Assembly: GCF_003258605.2 (NCBI RefSeq)
Contig: NZ_CP031264.1
Span: 4,960,001-5,024,000 of the forward strand
DNA length: 64,000 nucleotides
Source: Peterkaempfera bronchialis
Lineage (GTDB): Bacteria > Actinomycetota > Actinomycetes > Streptomycetales > Streptomycetaceae
Direction: 5' to 3'
Shown: positions 15,457-22,520 of the stretch, one piece after another
Layout: every line of letters starts with the position of its first letter
Numbering within the stretch: position 1 is the first letter of the stretch
Program-made: the position numbers and the translations under genes
Notes under the pieces: generated by a model
Told to the model about the DNA's origin: nothing
Databases searched by the model: none
The model's input: only the letters and a program-made list of their open reading frames with translations

Positions 15457-16740
15457 GTGCGGATCTGTGTGGTGGCGCTGGGGAAGATCGGTCTGCCGCT
15501 GGCGGTGCAGTGCGCCGCGCGGGGGCACCGGGTGGTGGGCGCGGATGTGGACGAGCGGGTGGTGCGGCTGGTCGGCGAGGGGGCGGTGCCGTTCCCGGGG
15601 GAGGCCGAGCTGGAGGTGCGGCTGAAGGAGGCGGTGGCCGCAGGGCGGCTGCGGGCGACCACCGACACCACGGCGGCGGTGGCGGACGCCGAGGCCGTGG
15701 TGCTGGTGGTGCCGCTCTTTGTGGACGCGGCGGGCGAGCCGGACTTCGGCTGGATGGACGAGGCGACCCGGGCGGTGGCGGCCGGGCTGCGGCCGGGGAC
15801 GCTGGTGAGCTATGAGACCACGCTGCCGGTGGGCACCACCCGGGGGCGCTGGGCGCCGATGCTGGAGCAGGGGTCGGGGCTGGTGGCGGGGCGCGACTTC
15901 GCGCTGGTCTTCAGCCCCGAGCGGGTCTTCACCGGCCGGGTCTTCGCCGATCTGCGCCGCTACCCCAAGCTGGTCGGCGGCATCGACGCCGCCTCGGGGC
16001 TGCGCGGCACGGAGTTCTACCGGGCGGTGCTGGACTTCGACGACCGCGACGACCTGGCGCGGCCCAACGGGGTGTGGGACCTGGGCTCGGCCGAGGCGGC
16101 CGAGCTGGCCAAGCTCGCCGAGACCACCTACCGGGACGTCAACATCGGCCTGGCCAACCAGTTCGCCCGCTATGCCGACACCGTCGGGGTGGACATCACC
16201 CGGGTGATCGAGGCGTGCAACACCCAGCCGTACAGCCATATCCACCAGCCGGGGATCGCGGTCGGCGGGCACTGCATCCCGGTCTACCCCCGGATGTACC
16301 TCTGGAACGACCCCTCGGCGACCGTGGTCCGGGCCGCCCGCGAGGCCAATGAGCGGATGCCGGAGTACGCGGTGGAGCTGCTGGAGGCCGGGTTCGGGCC
16401 GCTGACCGGGGCGCGGGTGCTGGTGCTGGGCGCGGCCTACCGGGGCGGGGTGAAGGAGACGGCGTTCTCCGGGGTCTTCCCGGTGGTGGAGGCGCTGCGC
16501 GGGCGCGGGGCGCAGCCGTATGTCTCCGATCCGCTGTACAGCGCGGCCGAGCTGTCGGCGCTCGGCCTGCCGCCGCACCGGGGGCAGCCGGTGGACGCCG
16601 CCGTGGTGCAGGCCGACCACGCCGACTACCGGGTGCTGTCGGCCGCCGACCTGCCGGGGGTGCGGGTGCTGGTGGACGGCCGCCGGGTGACCGACCCGGC
16701 CCGCTGGCAGGGCGTGCGGCGGCTGGTGATCGGCGGCTGA
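15457..16740 (+). CDS. UDP-glucose/GDP-mannose dehydrogenase-family nucleotide sugar 6-dehydrogenase
   Basis: 427 residues from GTG 15457. It oxidises a nucleotide sugar at C6 to the uronic acid with NAD+. The Rossmann motif is at the N-terminus (VVALGKIGLPLAVQCAARGH), the central helix carries ELAKLAETTYRDVNIGLANQ, and the catalytic Cys273 is in VGGHCIPVYP. The C-terminal third is the second nucleotide-binding lobe. Sequence style is that of WecC/WbpA-like enzymes acting on UDP-HexNAc. It is divergent from the 2-epimerase gene, with 224 bp between them. With the other sugar enzymes it would supply an acidic amino-sugar nucleotide to the transferases. Confidence 0.92.
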   Translation: MRICVVALGKIGLPLAVQCAARGHRVVGADVDERVVRLVGEGAVPFPGEAELEVRLKEAVAAGRLRATTDTTAAVADAEAVVLVVPLFVDAAGEPDFGWMDEATRAVAAGLRPGTLVSYETTLPVGTTRGRWAPMLEQGSGLVAGRDFALVFSPERVFTGRVFADLRRYPKLVGGIDAASGLRGTEFYRAVLDFDDRDDLARPNGVWDLGSAEAAELAKLAETTYRDVNIGLANQFARYADTVGVDITRVIEACNTQPYSHIHQPGIAVGGHCIPVYPRMYLWNDPSATVVRAAREANERMPEYAVELLEAGFGPLTGARVLVLGAAYRGGVKETAFSGVFPVVEALRGRGAQPYVSDPLYSAAELSALGLPPHRGQPVDAAVVQADHADYRVLSAADLPGVRVLVDGRRVTDPARWQGVRRLVIGG

Positions 16741-16784
16741 CCGGCGCGGGCGCCCCCGCGCGGCGCCGCGCGGCGGCCGGGGTC

Positions 16785-16790
16785 TACCGT
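16785..16790 (+). promoter_or_regulatory. Putative -10 element before the PAP2-family gene
   Basis: TACCGT in the 137 bp gap after the dehydrogenase stop; it would start a transcript near 16797, about 80 nt before the GTG at 16878. Confidence 0.3.
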
Positions 16791-16877
16791 CTCCTCATCG
16801 CGGGAGCCCGGCCGGTGCAGCTCCCCGCCCGACCGGGGCGGGGCCGGTGCGGCGCCTCCCCGGGAGGGGCGTGGCCG

Positions 16878-17759
16878 GTGCAGAACCTGACGCTGTCGTG
16901 GCAGAGCGCGGGCGGCACGTCCGCCGTGCTGTTCGCGGCCTCGTACGCGGTGCGGCGCACGGCATGGCGTCCGGAGTGGCGTCCGGAGTGGCGCCCGGCG
17001 GTGGTGTCGGTGCTGCGTGAGGCCGGGACGCTGCTGGCGCTCTTCGCGCTCTGGCAGCTGGCCGGGCACCTCTCGGTGATGTCCACCGACCATGCGCTGG
17101 ACCGGGCGGAGTGGATCCACCGCACCGAGCGGCAGCTGGGCCTGCCGGACGAGGCGTCCTGGCAGCGCGCCGTACTGCCGCACCCCTGGCTGGTGAGGGC
17201 GGCCAACTACTACTACGCGGTGATGCACTTCGGGGCGATGATCGGGCTGCTGCTCTGGGTCTTCCTGCGGCACCGGCGGCGGTACGCCTGGGTGCGGACC
17301 ACGGTGGTGCTGGTCACCGCCGCCTGCCTGCTGGTGCAGTTCATACCGGTGGCGCCGCCGCGGATGCTGCCGGAGAACGGCTTTGTGGACGTCGCCGTCC
17401 AGTACGGCCAGTCGGTCTACGGCGGGGCGGTCGGCGGGCTGGTCGCCGACGAGCTCTCCGCCATGCCCTCGGTGCATGTGGCCTGGTGCGTGCTGGTGGC
17501 GGTGGCGGCGGTGCGGATCTCCGGCAGCCGCTGGCGCTGGCTGGCGGTGCTGCACGCGGCGGTCACGGTGGCGGTGGTCGTGGTGACCGCCAACCACTTC
17601 TGGGCCGACGGGATCGTGGCGGTGGCGCTGCTGCTGCTCGCGTACGCGGCCCAGTGGGGCGGGTCGGCGCTGCTGCGTGCCCGGCGGCGGCCGGTGGCCG
17701 GGTCGGAGGACGCCGGGGGGCCGGTGGCGGCGCGGGAGCCGGTGGGCAGCCAGGGCTGA
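16878..17759 (+). CDS. PAP2-superfamily (Aur1/inositolphosphotransferase-like) membrane protein
   Basis: 293 residues with about six membrane segments. Three active-site blocks of the PAP2_3 type are visible: APPRMLPENGF, SAMPSVHVAWCV (His near residue 200) and TANHFWADGIVAVAL. Enzymes of this type move or remove a phosphoryl group on a lipid-linked substrate at the outer face of the membrane, for example phospho-inositol transfer or lipid-phosphate recycling. Located at the end of the glycan locus, it could recycle the lipid carrier or modify the exported glycan. GTG 16878 chosen because GGAGGGG lies 8 nt upstream; GTG 16815 is an in-frame alternative. A short EWRPEWRPA duplication lies near residue 35. 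Confidence 0.82.
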   Translation: MQNLTLSWQSAGGTSAVLFAASYAVRRTAWRPEWRPEWRPAVVSVLREAGTLLALFALWQLAGHLSVMSTDHALDRAEWIHRTERQLGLPDEASWQRAVLPHPWLVRAANYYYAVMHFGAMIGLLLWVFLRHRRRYAWVRTTVVLVTAACLLVQFIPVAPPRMLPENGFVDVAVQYGQSVYGGAVGGLVADELSAMPSVHVAWCVLVAVAAVRISGSRWRWLAVLHAAVTVAVVVVTANHFWADGIVAVALLLLAYAAQWGGSALLRARRRPVAGSEDAGGPVAAREPVGSQG

Positions 17760-17781
17760 CCGCGCCCCCGCCCGGCGGTGG

Positions 17782-18366
17782 TCAGGGCAGCAGCCGGGCG
17801 GCGGCGCGGCGGGCGGCGGTGAGGGCGTCCGCCTGGGTGGCGCCGCCAAGGCCGAGGACGACCCGGGTGCTCAGTCCGTCGAGCAGGGCGAGCAACTCGT
17901 CGGCGGCTGCCCGGGTCTCCGCTTCGCCGCCCGCCATGCCGCAGTCGGCGAGCAGCGCCGCCAGGTCGTCCTGCCAGCCCCGGTCGATCTCCTCCTGCGC
18001 GGAGCGCAGCTCGGCGTTGGCCGCAGTGCGCGCCCACAGTTCGACCCAGAGCATCCAGCGGGGGTCGCGGGTCTCCTTGGGCAGGTAGAGGGCGAGGAAG
18101 AGGTCGAGTTTGCGCGGTGGCCGGACCCGGCGGGCGAGCAGGGCGCGGCGCTCCTCGGTGAGCCGGTCCTCGCTCCAGCGCAGCGCGGCCAGCAGCAGCT
18201 GATCCTTGCTGCCGAAGTAGTACAGGATGTGCCCGCCGCTGGTGCCGAGGCGTTCCGCGAGGCCGGACATGGTGAGCCCGGCCAGGCCGTTCTCGGCGAT
18301 GGCGGCCATCGCCTCCTCCAGCATGCGTCCCTGGGCGAGCCGCCCGTCCCGCCGCCGTGCCGGCAC
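17782..18366 (-). CDS. TetR-family transcriptional regulator
   Basis: 194 residues from GTG 18366, chosen for GGAGGGA 9 nt upstream; the frame is open to 18462. The N-terminal HTH is LEEAMAAIAENGLAGLTMSGLAERLGTSGGHILYYFGSKDQLL, typical of TetR, followed by an all-helical ligand domain. Divergent from the NCS1 permease and amidohydrolase genes; the 10-bp inverted repeat at 18469-18495 in the shared region is its probable operator. It is expected to repress the permease operon until a substrate-related ligand binds. Confidence 0.9.
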   Translation of the reverse strand: MPARRRDGRLAQGRMLEEAMAAIAENGLAGLTMSGLAERLGTSGGHILYYFGSKDQLLLAALRWSEDRLTEERRALLARRVRPPRKLDLFLALYLPKETRDPRWMLWVELWARTAANAELRSAQEEIDRGWQDDLAALLADCGMAGGEAETRAAADELLALLDGLSTRVVLGLGGATQADALTAARRAAARLLP

Positions 18367-18436
18367 CGCTGTGCTCCCTCCATGGACGCCCGCTGCGTGG
18401 ACCCGCGTCGGAAACCCTATCCGGCGCCGAGGTCTA

Positions 18437-18465
18437 TTGACACCCGCGCCGGCTTCCCGCACATT
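18437..18465 (+). promoter_or_regulatory. Promoter for the NCS1 permease operon
   Basis: TTGACA (18437-18442), 17-nt spacer, CACATT (18460-18465). The start point would be near 18472, at the left arm of the operator-like repeat. Confidence 0.55.
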
Positions 18466-18468
18466 GAT

Positions 18469-18495
18469 TGGCGTTCAAACTTTCCTTGAACGCCA
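18469..18495. promoter_or_regulatory. Probable TetR operator (10-bp inverted repeat)
   Basis: TGGCGTTCAA and TTGAACGCCA are perfect inverted repeats separated by 7 bp. The site covers the predicted start of the permease transcript and lies between the divergent TetR and permease genes. Confidence 0.7.
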
Positions 18496-18530
18496 TTCAA
18501 GATCACCCAGATGTGGAGGGAGGCGATCCG

Positions 18531-19937
18531 ATGACGACGACGCGCACGGAGGAGGCCGCCGGATTCGGTACCGGCGTGGCCAATGACGAGGTCTTCCGCA
18601 TCGAGACCCATGGCATCGACCCGATCCCGGACGAGGACCGGCACGGCAGTGCCAAGGACCTGTTCTGGCTCTGGTTCGGCTCCAACCTGACCTTCACCTT
18701 TGTCATCAACGGCGCACTCGCGGTCGCCTTCGGGCTCTCCTTCTGGGCCGCCACCGCCGCCGTCGTCCTCGGCGGCCTGGCGTTCTTCGCGGTCAGCGCG
18801 GCCGGGCTCAGCGGCATCCGCACCGGCACCGCCACCCTGGTCATCTCCCGCGCCGCGTTCGGCGTGCTCGGCAACTTCCCCGCCGGGCTGGTCAACTGGA
18901 TCGTCAGCATCGGCTACACCGTGGTCAACACGGTGGTCGGCGTCCTGGCGCTCCAGTCGCTCTTCGGCCAGCTCGGCTGGGACGGCGGCAACCTCAGCCG
19001 GCTGGTCGCCCTGGTCGCCACCCTCGCCATGACCTTTGTGGTCGCGGTCTGGGGCCACGCCACCGTGCAGGCAGCCGAGAAGTGGATGGCCTATGCGCTC
19101 GCCGTCGGCTTCGGACTGCTGATCGTGCTGCTGCTGCCCGGCCGGGGACTCCACGCCGCACCCGCCGCCACCGGCCTCAACAGCTTCAGCGCCTGGACCC
19201 TGGCCCTGGTGGTGACCGTCTCCGGCCCGGTCTCCTACCTGCCGATGCCCGCCGACTACACCCGCTACCTGCCGCGCACCACCACGCTGCGCTCGATCAC
19301 CTGGAGCGGCGCACTCGGCGGCCTGCTTTCCTCGGTGGCGCTGGGCATCGCGGGCGTCGCCGCCGCGACCCGGGTCGACATGTCCGACCCGGTCGAGGGC
19401 GTCAAGCGGCTGCTGCCGGGCTGGTTCCAGGTGGTCTTCCTGCTGCTGGTACTCGGCGGCTCGATCACCAACTCGATCCTCACCCTGTACTCCTCCAGCC
19501 TCAACCTCCAGGTGCTGGGCATCCCGTGGTCGCGCGCCAAGAGCATCTACATCAGCATCACCGTCACCACGCTCGGTGCGCTGGGCGCGCTCTTCCTGGT
19601 CGACTTCACCACCTCGCTGCTGAGCTTCCTGTCGCTGATGGTCATCGTCTTCGCACCGTGGGGCGGCGTCTTCATCGCCGACATGCTGATCCGCCGCTGC
19701 ACCTACGACACCACCGGGCTGCACGCCGGACGCGACGGCGCGTACTGGTACCGAGGCGGCTTCCACCTCGCCGGGATGGCCGCGCTCGGCATCGGCATGG
19801 TCTTCTCCGCGCTGACCGCCGACTCCGAGCTGTGGACCGGCCCGCTGGTCGCACCACTGGGCGGCGGCGACCTGTCGCTGCTCGGCAGCGTCGTCTCCGG
19901 CCTCGCGTACTGGGCCCTCACCCGCCGCCCCCGCTGA
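18531..19937 (+). CDS. NCS1-family cytosine/purine/allantoin-type permease
   Basis: 468 residues with about 12 membrane segments. The opening ETHGIDPIPDEDRHGSAKDLFWLWFGSNLTF is the standard NCS1 start (substrate-binding TM1 region), and PVSYLPMPADYTRYLP and FAPWGGVFIADMLIRR are further family blocks. It should bring in a nucleobase, hydantoin or related heterocycle with H+ or Na+. ATG 18531 has GGAGGGAGG upstream. Followed 52 bp later by an amidohydrolase, so uptake and hydrolysis of one substrate are likely linked. Repression by the divergent TetR protein is inferred from the operator-like repeat. Confidence 0.9.
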   Translation: MTTTRTEEAAGFGTGVANDEVFRIETHGIDPIPDEDRHGSAKDLFWLWFGSNLTFTFVINGALAVAFGLSFWAATAAVVLGGLAFFAVSAAGLSGIRTGTATLVISRAAFGVLGNFPAGLVNWIVSIGYTVVNTVVGVLALQSLFGQLGWDGGNLSRLVALVATLAMTFVVAVWGHATVQAAEKWMAYALAVGFGLLIVLLLPGRGLHAAPAATGLNSFSAWTLALVVTVSGPVSYLPMPADYTRYLPRTTTLRSITWSGALGGLLSSVALGIAGVAAATRVDMSDPVEGVKRLLPGWFQVVFLLLVLGGSITNSILTLYSSSLNLQVLGIPWSRAKSIYISITVTTLGALGALFLVDFTTSLLSFLSLMVIVFAPWGGVFIADMLIRRCTYDTTGLHAGRDGAYWYRGGFHLAGMAALGIGMVFSALTADSELWTGPLVAPLGGGDLSLLGSVVSGLAYWALTRRPR

Positions 19938-19989
19938 CCCTGCTGACCCGACCCCTCCCGTACCACCGGCACCACCCAGGAGAGACCCG

Positions 19990-21648
19990 ATGGCCGCCAC
20001 CGCCACCCCGACCCCCGCCGACCTCGTCGTCCGCAACGCCCGGGTGCACACCGTCGACCCCGACCACCCCGAGGCGCAGGCCCTCGCCGTCACCGGCGGC
20101 CGGATCGCCGCCGTCGGCACCGCCGCCCAGATCGCCGCCTGGACCGGACCGGACACCGAGGTGGTCGACGCGGGCGGCCGCCTGGTCCTGCCCGGCTTCA
20201 TCGACGCCCACAACCATGTGCGGCTGGGTTCGGACGACGCCTGCGTCCAACTCGCCGGCGCCCGCACCCTCGCCGAGGTGCACGCCCGCATCGCCGCCTG
20301 GCGCACGGAGAACCCGGATGCCGAGTGGATCGAGGGCGAGGCGTTCGACTACTCCGCCATCCCGGACGGCCGGATGCCCCGCGCCGCCGACCTCGACCCG
20401 GTCACCGGCGACACCCCGGCCTTCATCCTCAGCTACGACGTGCACACCGCCTGGCTCAACACCGCCGCGCTGCGCCGCCTGGGCATCACCCGGGAGAGCG
20501 GCACCCTCCCCTTCGGCGAGGCGGAGCAGGACCCGCAGACCGGCGAACCGACCGGCTTCGTCCGCGACTTCGCGGTCCGAGGACTCTCCCGCGACGGCCA
20601 CCGCGCCCTCCAGGAGCTCGGCGTGCCCTGGGCGTCCGCCGACCGGCAGTACGGCCGCCTGGCCCGCAGCCTGGACGACGCCATCCGGTTCGGCATCACC
20701 ACCGTCGTGGAGCCGCAGAACTCCCTCGACGACCTCGCCCTCTTCACCCGCGCCCGCGCCGAGGGCCGGCTGCGCTCGCGCATCGTGGCGGCGCTCTTCC
20801 ACCCGCGCGGCACCACCGACGCCGACCTGGACGACTTCGCCGCCGCCGCCGACCGCTTCGCCGACGACCGGCTGCGCGTCGGCCCGCTGAAGCTCTACAT
20901 CGACGATGTGGTGGAGCCGCGCACGGCCGCGCTGCTCAAGCCGTACGCCGGATGCGCCCACCACCGGGGCGAGACCTTCTACCCGGCCGAGGAGTTCGCC
21001 GAGCTGCTGGCCCGGCTCGACGCCCGGGGCTTCCAGTGCTTTGTGCACGCCACCGGCGACCGCGGCATCCGCACCGTACTGGACGCGGTCGCGCACGCCC
21101 GGGCGGTGAACGGCCCGCGCGACGCACGCCACCAGGTGGTGCACGTGGAGTGCCTGGACCCGGCCGACACCGCCCGCTTCGCCGAACTGGGCGTCGTCGC
21201 CTGTATGCAGCCCCGGCACTGCGCCCCGGAGATCGCCGGGCCGGGCCAGGACTGGGCGGAGAACGTCGGCCCGGAGCGCTGGCAGCAGGCATGGCCGATG
21301 CGCAGCCTGCGCGAGGCGGGCGCGGTGCTGGCCTTCTCCAGCGACTGGAACGTCGCCGAGATGGACCCGATGGTGGGCATCTACACCGCCGTCACCCGGC
21401 GCCCGCTGGGCGGCGGCGAGGCGTGGATACCCGGTGAGACGGTCGATGTCGCGACCGCCGTGCACGGGTACACCATGGGGTCCGCGTACGCCAACTTCCT
21501 GGAGCACGAGCGGGGTTCGCTGACCCCGGGCAAGGTCGCGGACTTCGTGGTGCTCTCCCGCGACATCCTCGTCGCCGCGCCCGAGGAGATCCCCGGCACC
21601 GTCGCCGAGCTGGTGGTGGTCGGCGGCGAGGTCGCCCACCGAGCCTGA
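19990..21648 (+). CDS. YtcJ-like metal-dependent amidohydrolase
   Basis: 552 residues, usual for the Amidohydro_3/YtcJ group. The N-terminal beta-sandwich starts DLVVRNARVHTVDPDHPEAQALAV; the metal motif HxH is in PGFIDAHNHV (about residue 75); VHATGDRGIRTVLDAV and FSSDWNVAEMDPM carry further metal ligands. It hydrolyses an amide or cyclic amide in the cytoplasm; the substrate is not known. GGAGAG precedes the ATG. Second gene after the NCS1 permease; a large bidirectional terminator follows. Confidence 0.88.
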   Translation: MAATATPTPADLVVRNARVHTVDPDHPEAQALAVTGGRIAAVGTAAQIAAWTGPDTEVVDAGGRLVLPGFIDAHNHVRLGSDDACVQLAGARTLAEVHARIAAWRTENPDAEWIEGEAFDYSAIPDGRMPRAADLDPVTGDTPAFILSYDVHTAWLNTAALRRLGITRESGTLPFGEAEQDPQTGEPTGFVRDFAVRGLSRDGHRALQELGVPWASADRQYGRLARSLDDAIRFGITTVVEPQNSLDDLALFTRARAEGRLRSRIVAALFHPRGTTDADLDDFAAAADRFADDRLRVGPLKLYIDDVVEPRTAALLKPYAGCAHHRGETFYPAEEFAELLARLDARGFQCFVHATGDRGIRTVLDAVAHARAVNGPRDARHQVVHVECLDPADTARFAELGVVACMQPRHCAPEIAGPGQDWAENVGPERWQQAWPMRSLREAGAVLAFSSDWNVAEMDPMVGIYTAVTRRPLGGGEAWIPGETVDVATAVHGYTMGSAYANFLEHERGSLTPGKVADFVVLSRDILVAAPEEIPGTVAELVVVGGEVAHRA

Positions 21649-21657
21649 GCAGCGAAG

Positions 21658-21703
21658 CGCCCGGCGCCGGGCCCGGGGATTCCCTCGGGTCCGGCGCCGG
21701 GCG
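21658..21703. terminator. Bidirectional hairpin terminator
   Basis: CGCCCGGCGCCGG (21658-21670) pairs perfectly with CCGGCGCCGGGCG (21691-21703); the loop can extend the stem. It lies between the convergent amidohydrolase and acetate transporter genes and can serve both. Confidence 0.8.
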
Positions 21704-21713
21704 GTGTGCGCGG

Positions 21714-22283
21714 CTACTTCAGCGGGAGCGCGGTGCGGCCCCAGGCGGCGTTGGTGAGGGTGGCCGTGGCGCCGTACCAGGCGAGCAGGCCGGAGACCGC
21801 CGCCACCCAGCCGCCCACCTTGCCCAGGCCGTCGGAGGAGGCCCAGGTGGAGATGGCGAGCAGCACCAGCGCGACGGTGAGCAGCCCGTACACGCCCTGG
21901 CCGAGGCGCCCGGACTGCCAGCCGGCCGCGGTGAGGGTGAGGGCCAGCAGGGCCCACAGCAGCAGGAAGAGTCCGGCGGCGTTCTTGCTGGTGGTGCTGT
22001 CGACCGCAGCGGACCAGGTGACCCAGAAGGCCCCGAGGCCGGCGAACGCGGTGCCCGTGAAGCCGTCCCCGGAGCGGAACTGCCACATCCCGGCGAGGAA
22101 GAGGGTCAGGCCGCCGACGAAGAGCGCGATCGAGGCGGCGTCCTTGGTACCGGCGCCGGAGAAGACGCCGGTCCGCAGGAGGCCGAAGGCGAGAAGGGTG
22201 AGGCCGAGTGCGAGATATCCGAGGGGACCTGTGTCGGCGGCTGCGGGTCGGGCGTTCGCTGCCCCGGTAGCGGCATTGCTCAC
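21714..22283 (-). CDS. satP: Acetate uptake transporter, SatP/YaaH (GPR1/FUN34) family
   Basis: 189 residues with six predicted membrane segments. DTGPLGYLALGLTLLAFGLL stands where the family has its NPxPLG motif; GMWQFRSGDGFTGTAFAGLGAFW is the characteristic TM2-TM3 block. It would move acetate or succinate with protons across the cytoplasmic membrane. GTG start at 22283 with AAAGGAG 7 nt upstream. The upstream region holds a direct repeat TGTACCC spaced 21 bp, a possible regulator site. Function of the Streptomyces members is inferred from the family. Confidence 0.88.
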   Translation of the reverse strand: MSNAATGAANARPAAADTGPLGYLALGLTLLAFGLLRTGVFSGAGTKDAASIALFVGGLTLFLAGMWQFRSGDGFTGTAFAGLGAFWVTWSAAVDSTTSKNAAGLFLLLWALLALTLTAAGWQSGRLGQGVYGLLTVALVLLAISTWASSDGLGKVGGWVAAVSGLLAWYGATATLTNAAWGRTALPLK

Positions 22284-22408
22284 CGGAGGCTCCTTTCACT
22301 CGTTGCGTGGTTGCGTTGAGTGGTGCGGCGCCGGGTCGTGGCTGCGCCGGGTGCGGCGCGGGCGGCTCGGCCTCCTGTGCTGGGCGGTAGGGCCCTGACG
22401 CAGGAGGA

Positions 22409-22436
22409 TGTACCCGTCAGGGAGGGGCTTGTACCC
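22409..22436. promoter_or_regulatory. Direct repeat TGTACCC upstream of satP
   Basis: TGTACCC at 22409-22415 and 22430-22436, exactly 21 bp apart (two helical turns), about 130-150 bp upstream of the satP start. An additional small inverted repeat TCAAAC-N7-GTTTGA lies at 22460-22478. Candidate operators. Confidence 0.4.
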
Positions 22437-22520
22437 TTGTGAATTGCATCATTACGGCATCAAACACATTGCGTTTGACCAGGGTTGACGGCCCGTTCGA
22501 ACAGAGGTCGGCCGGTGCGC

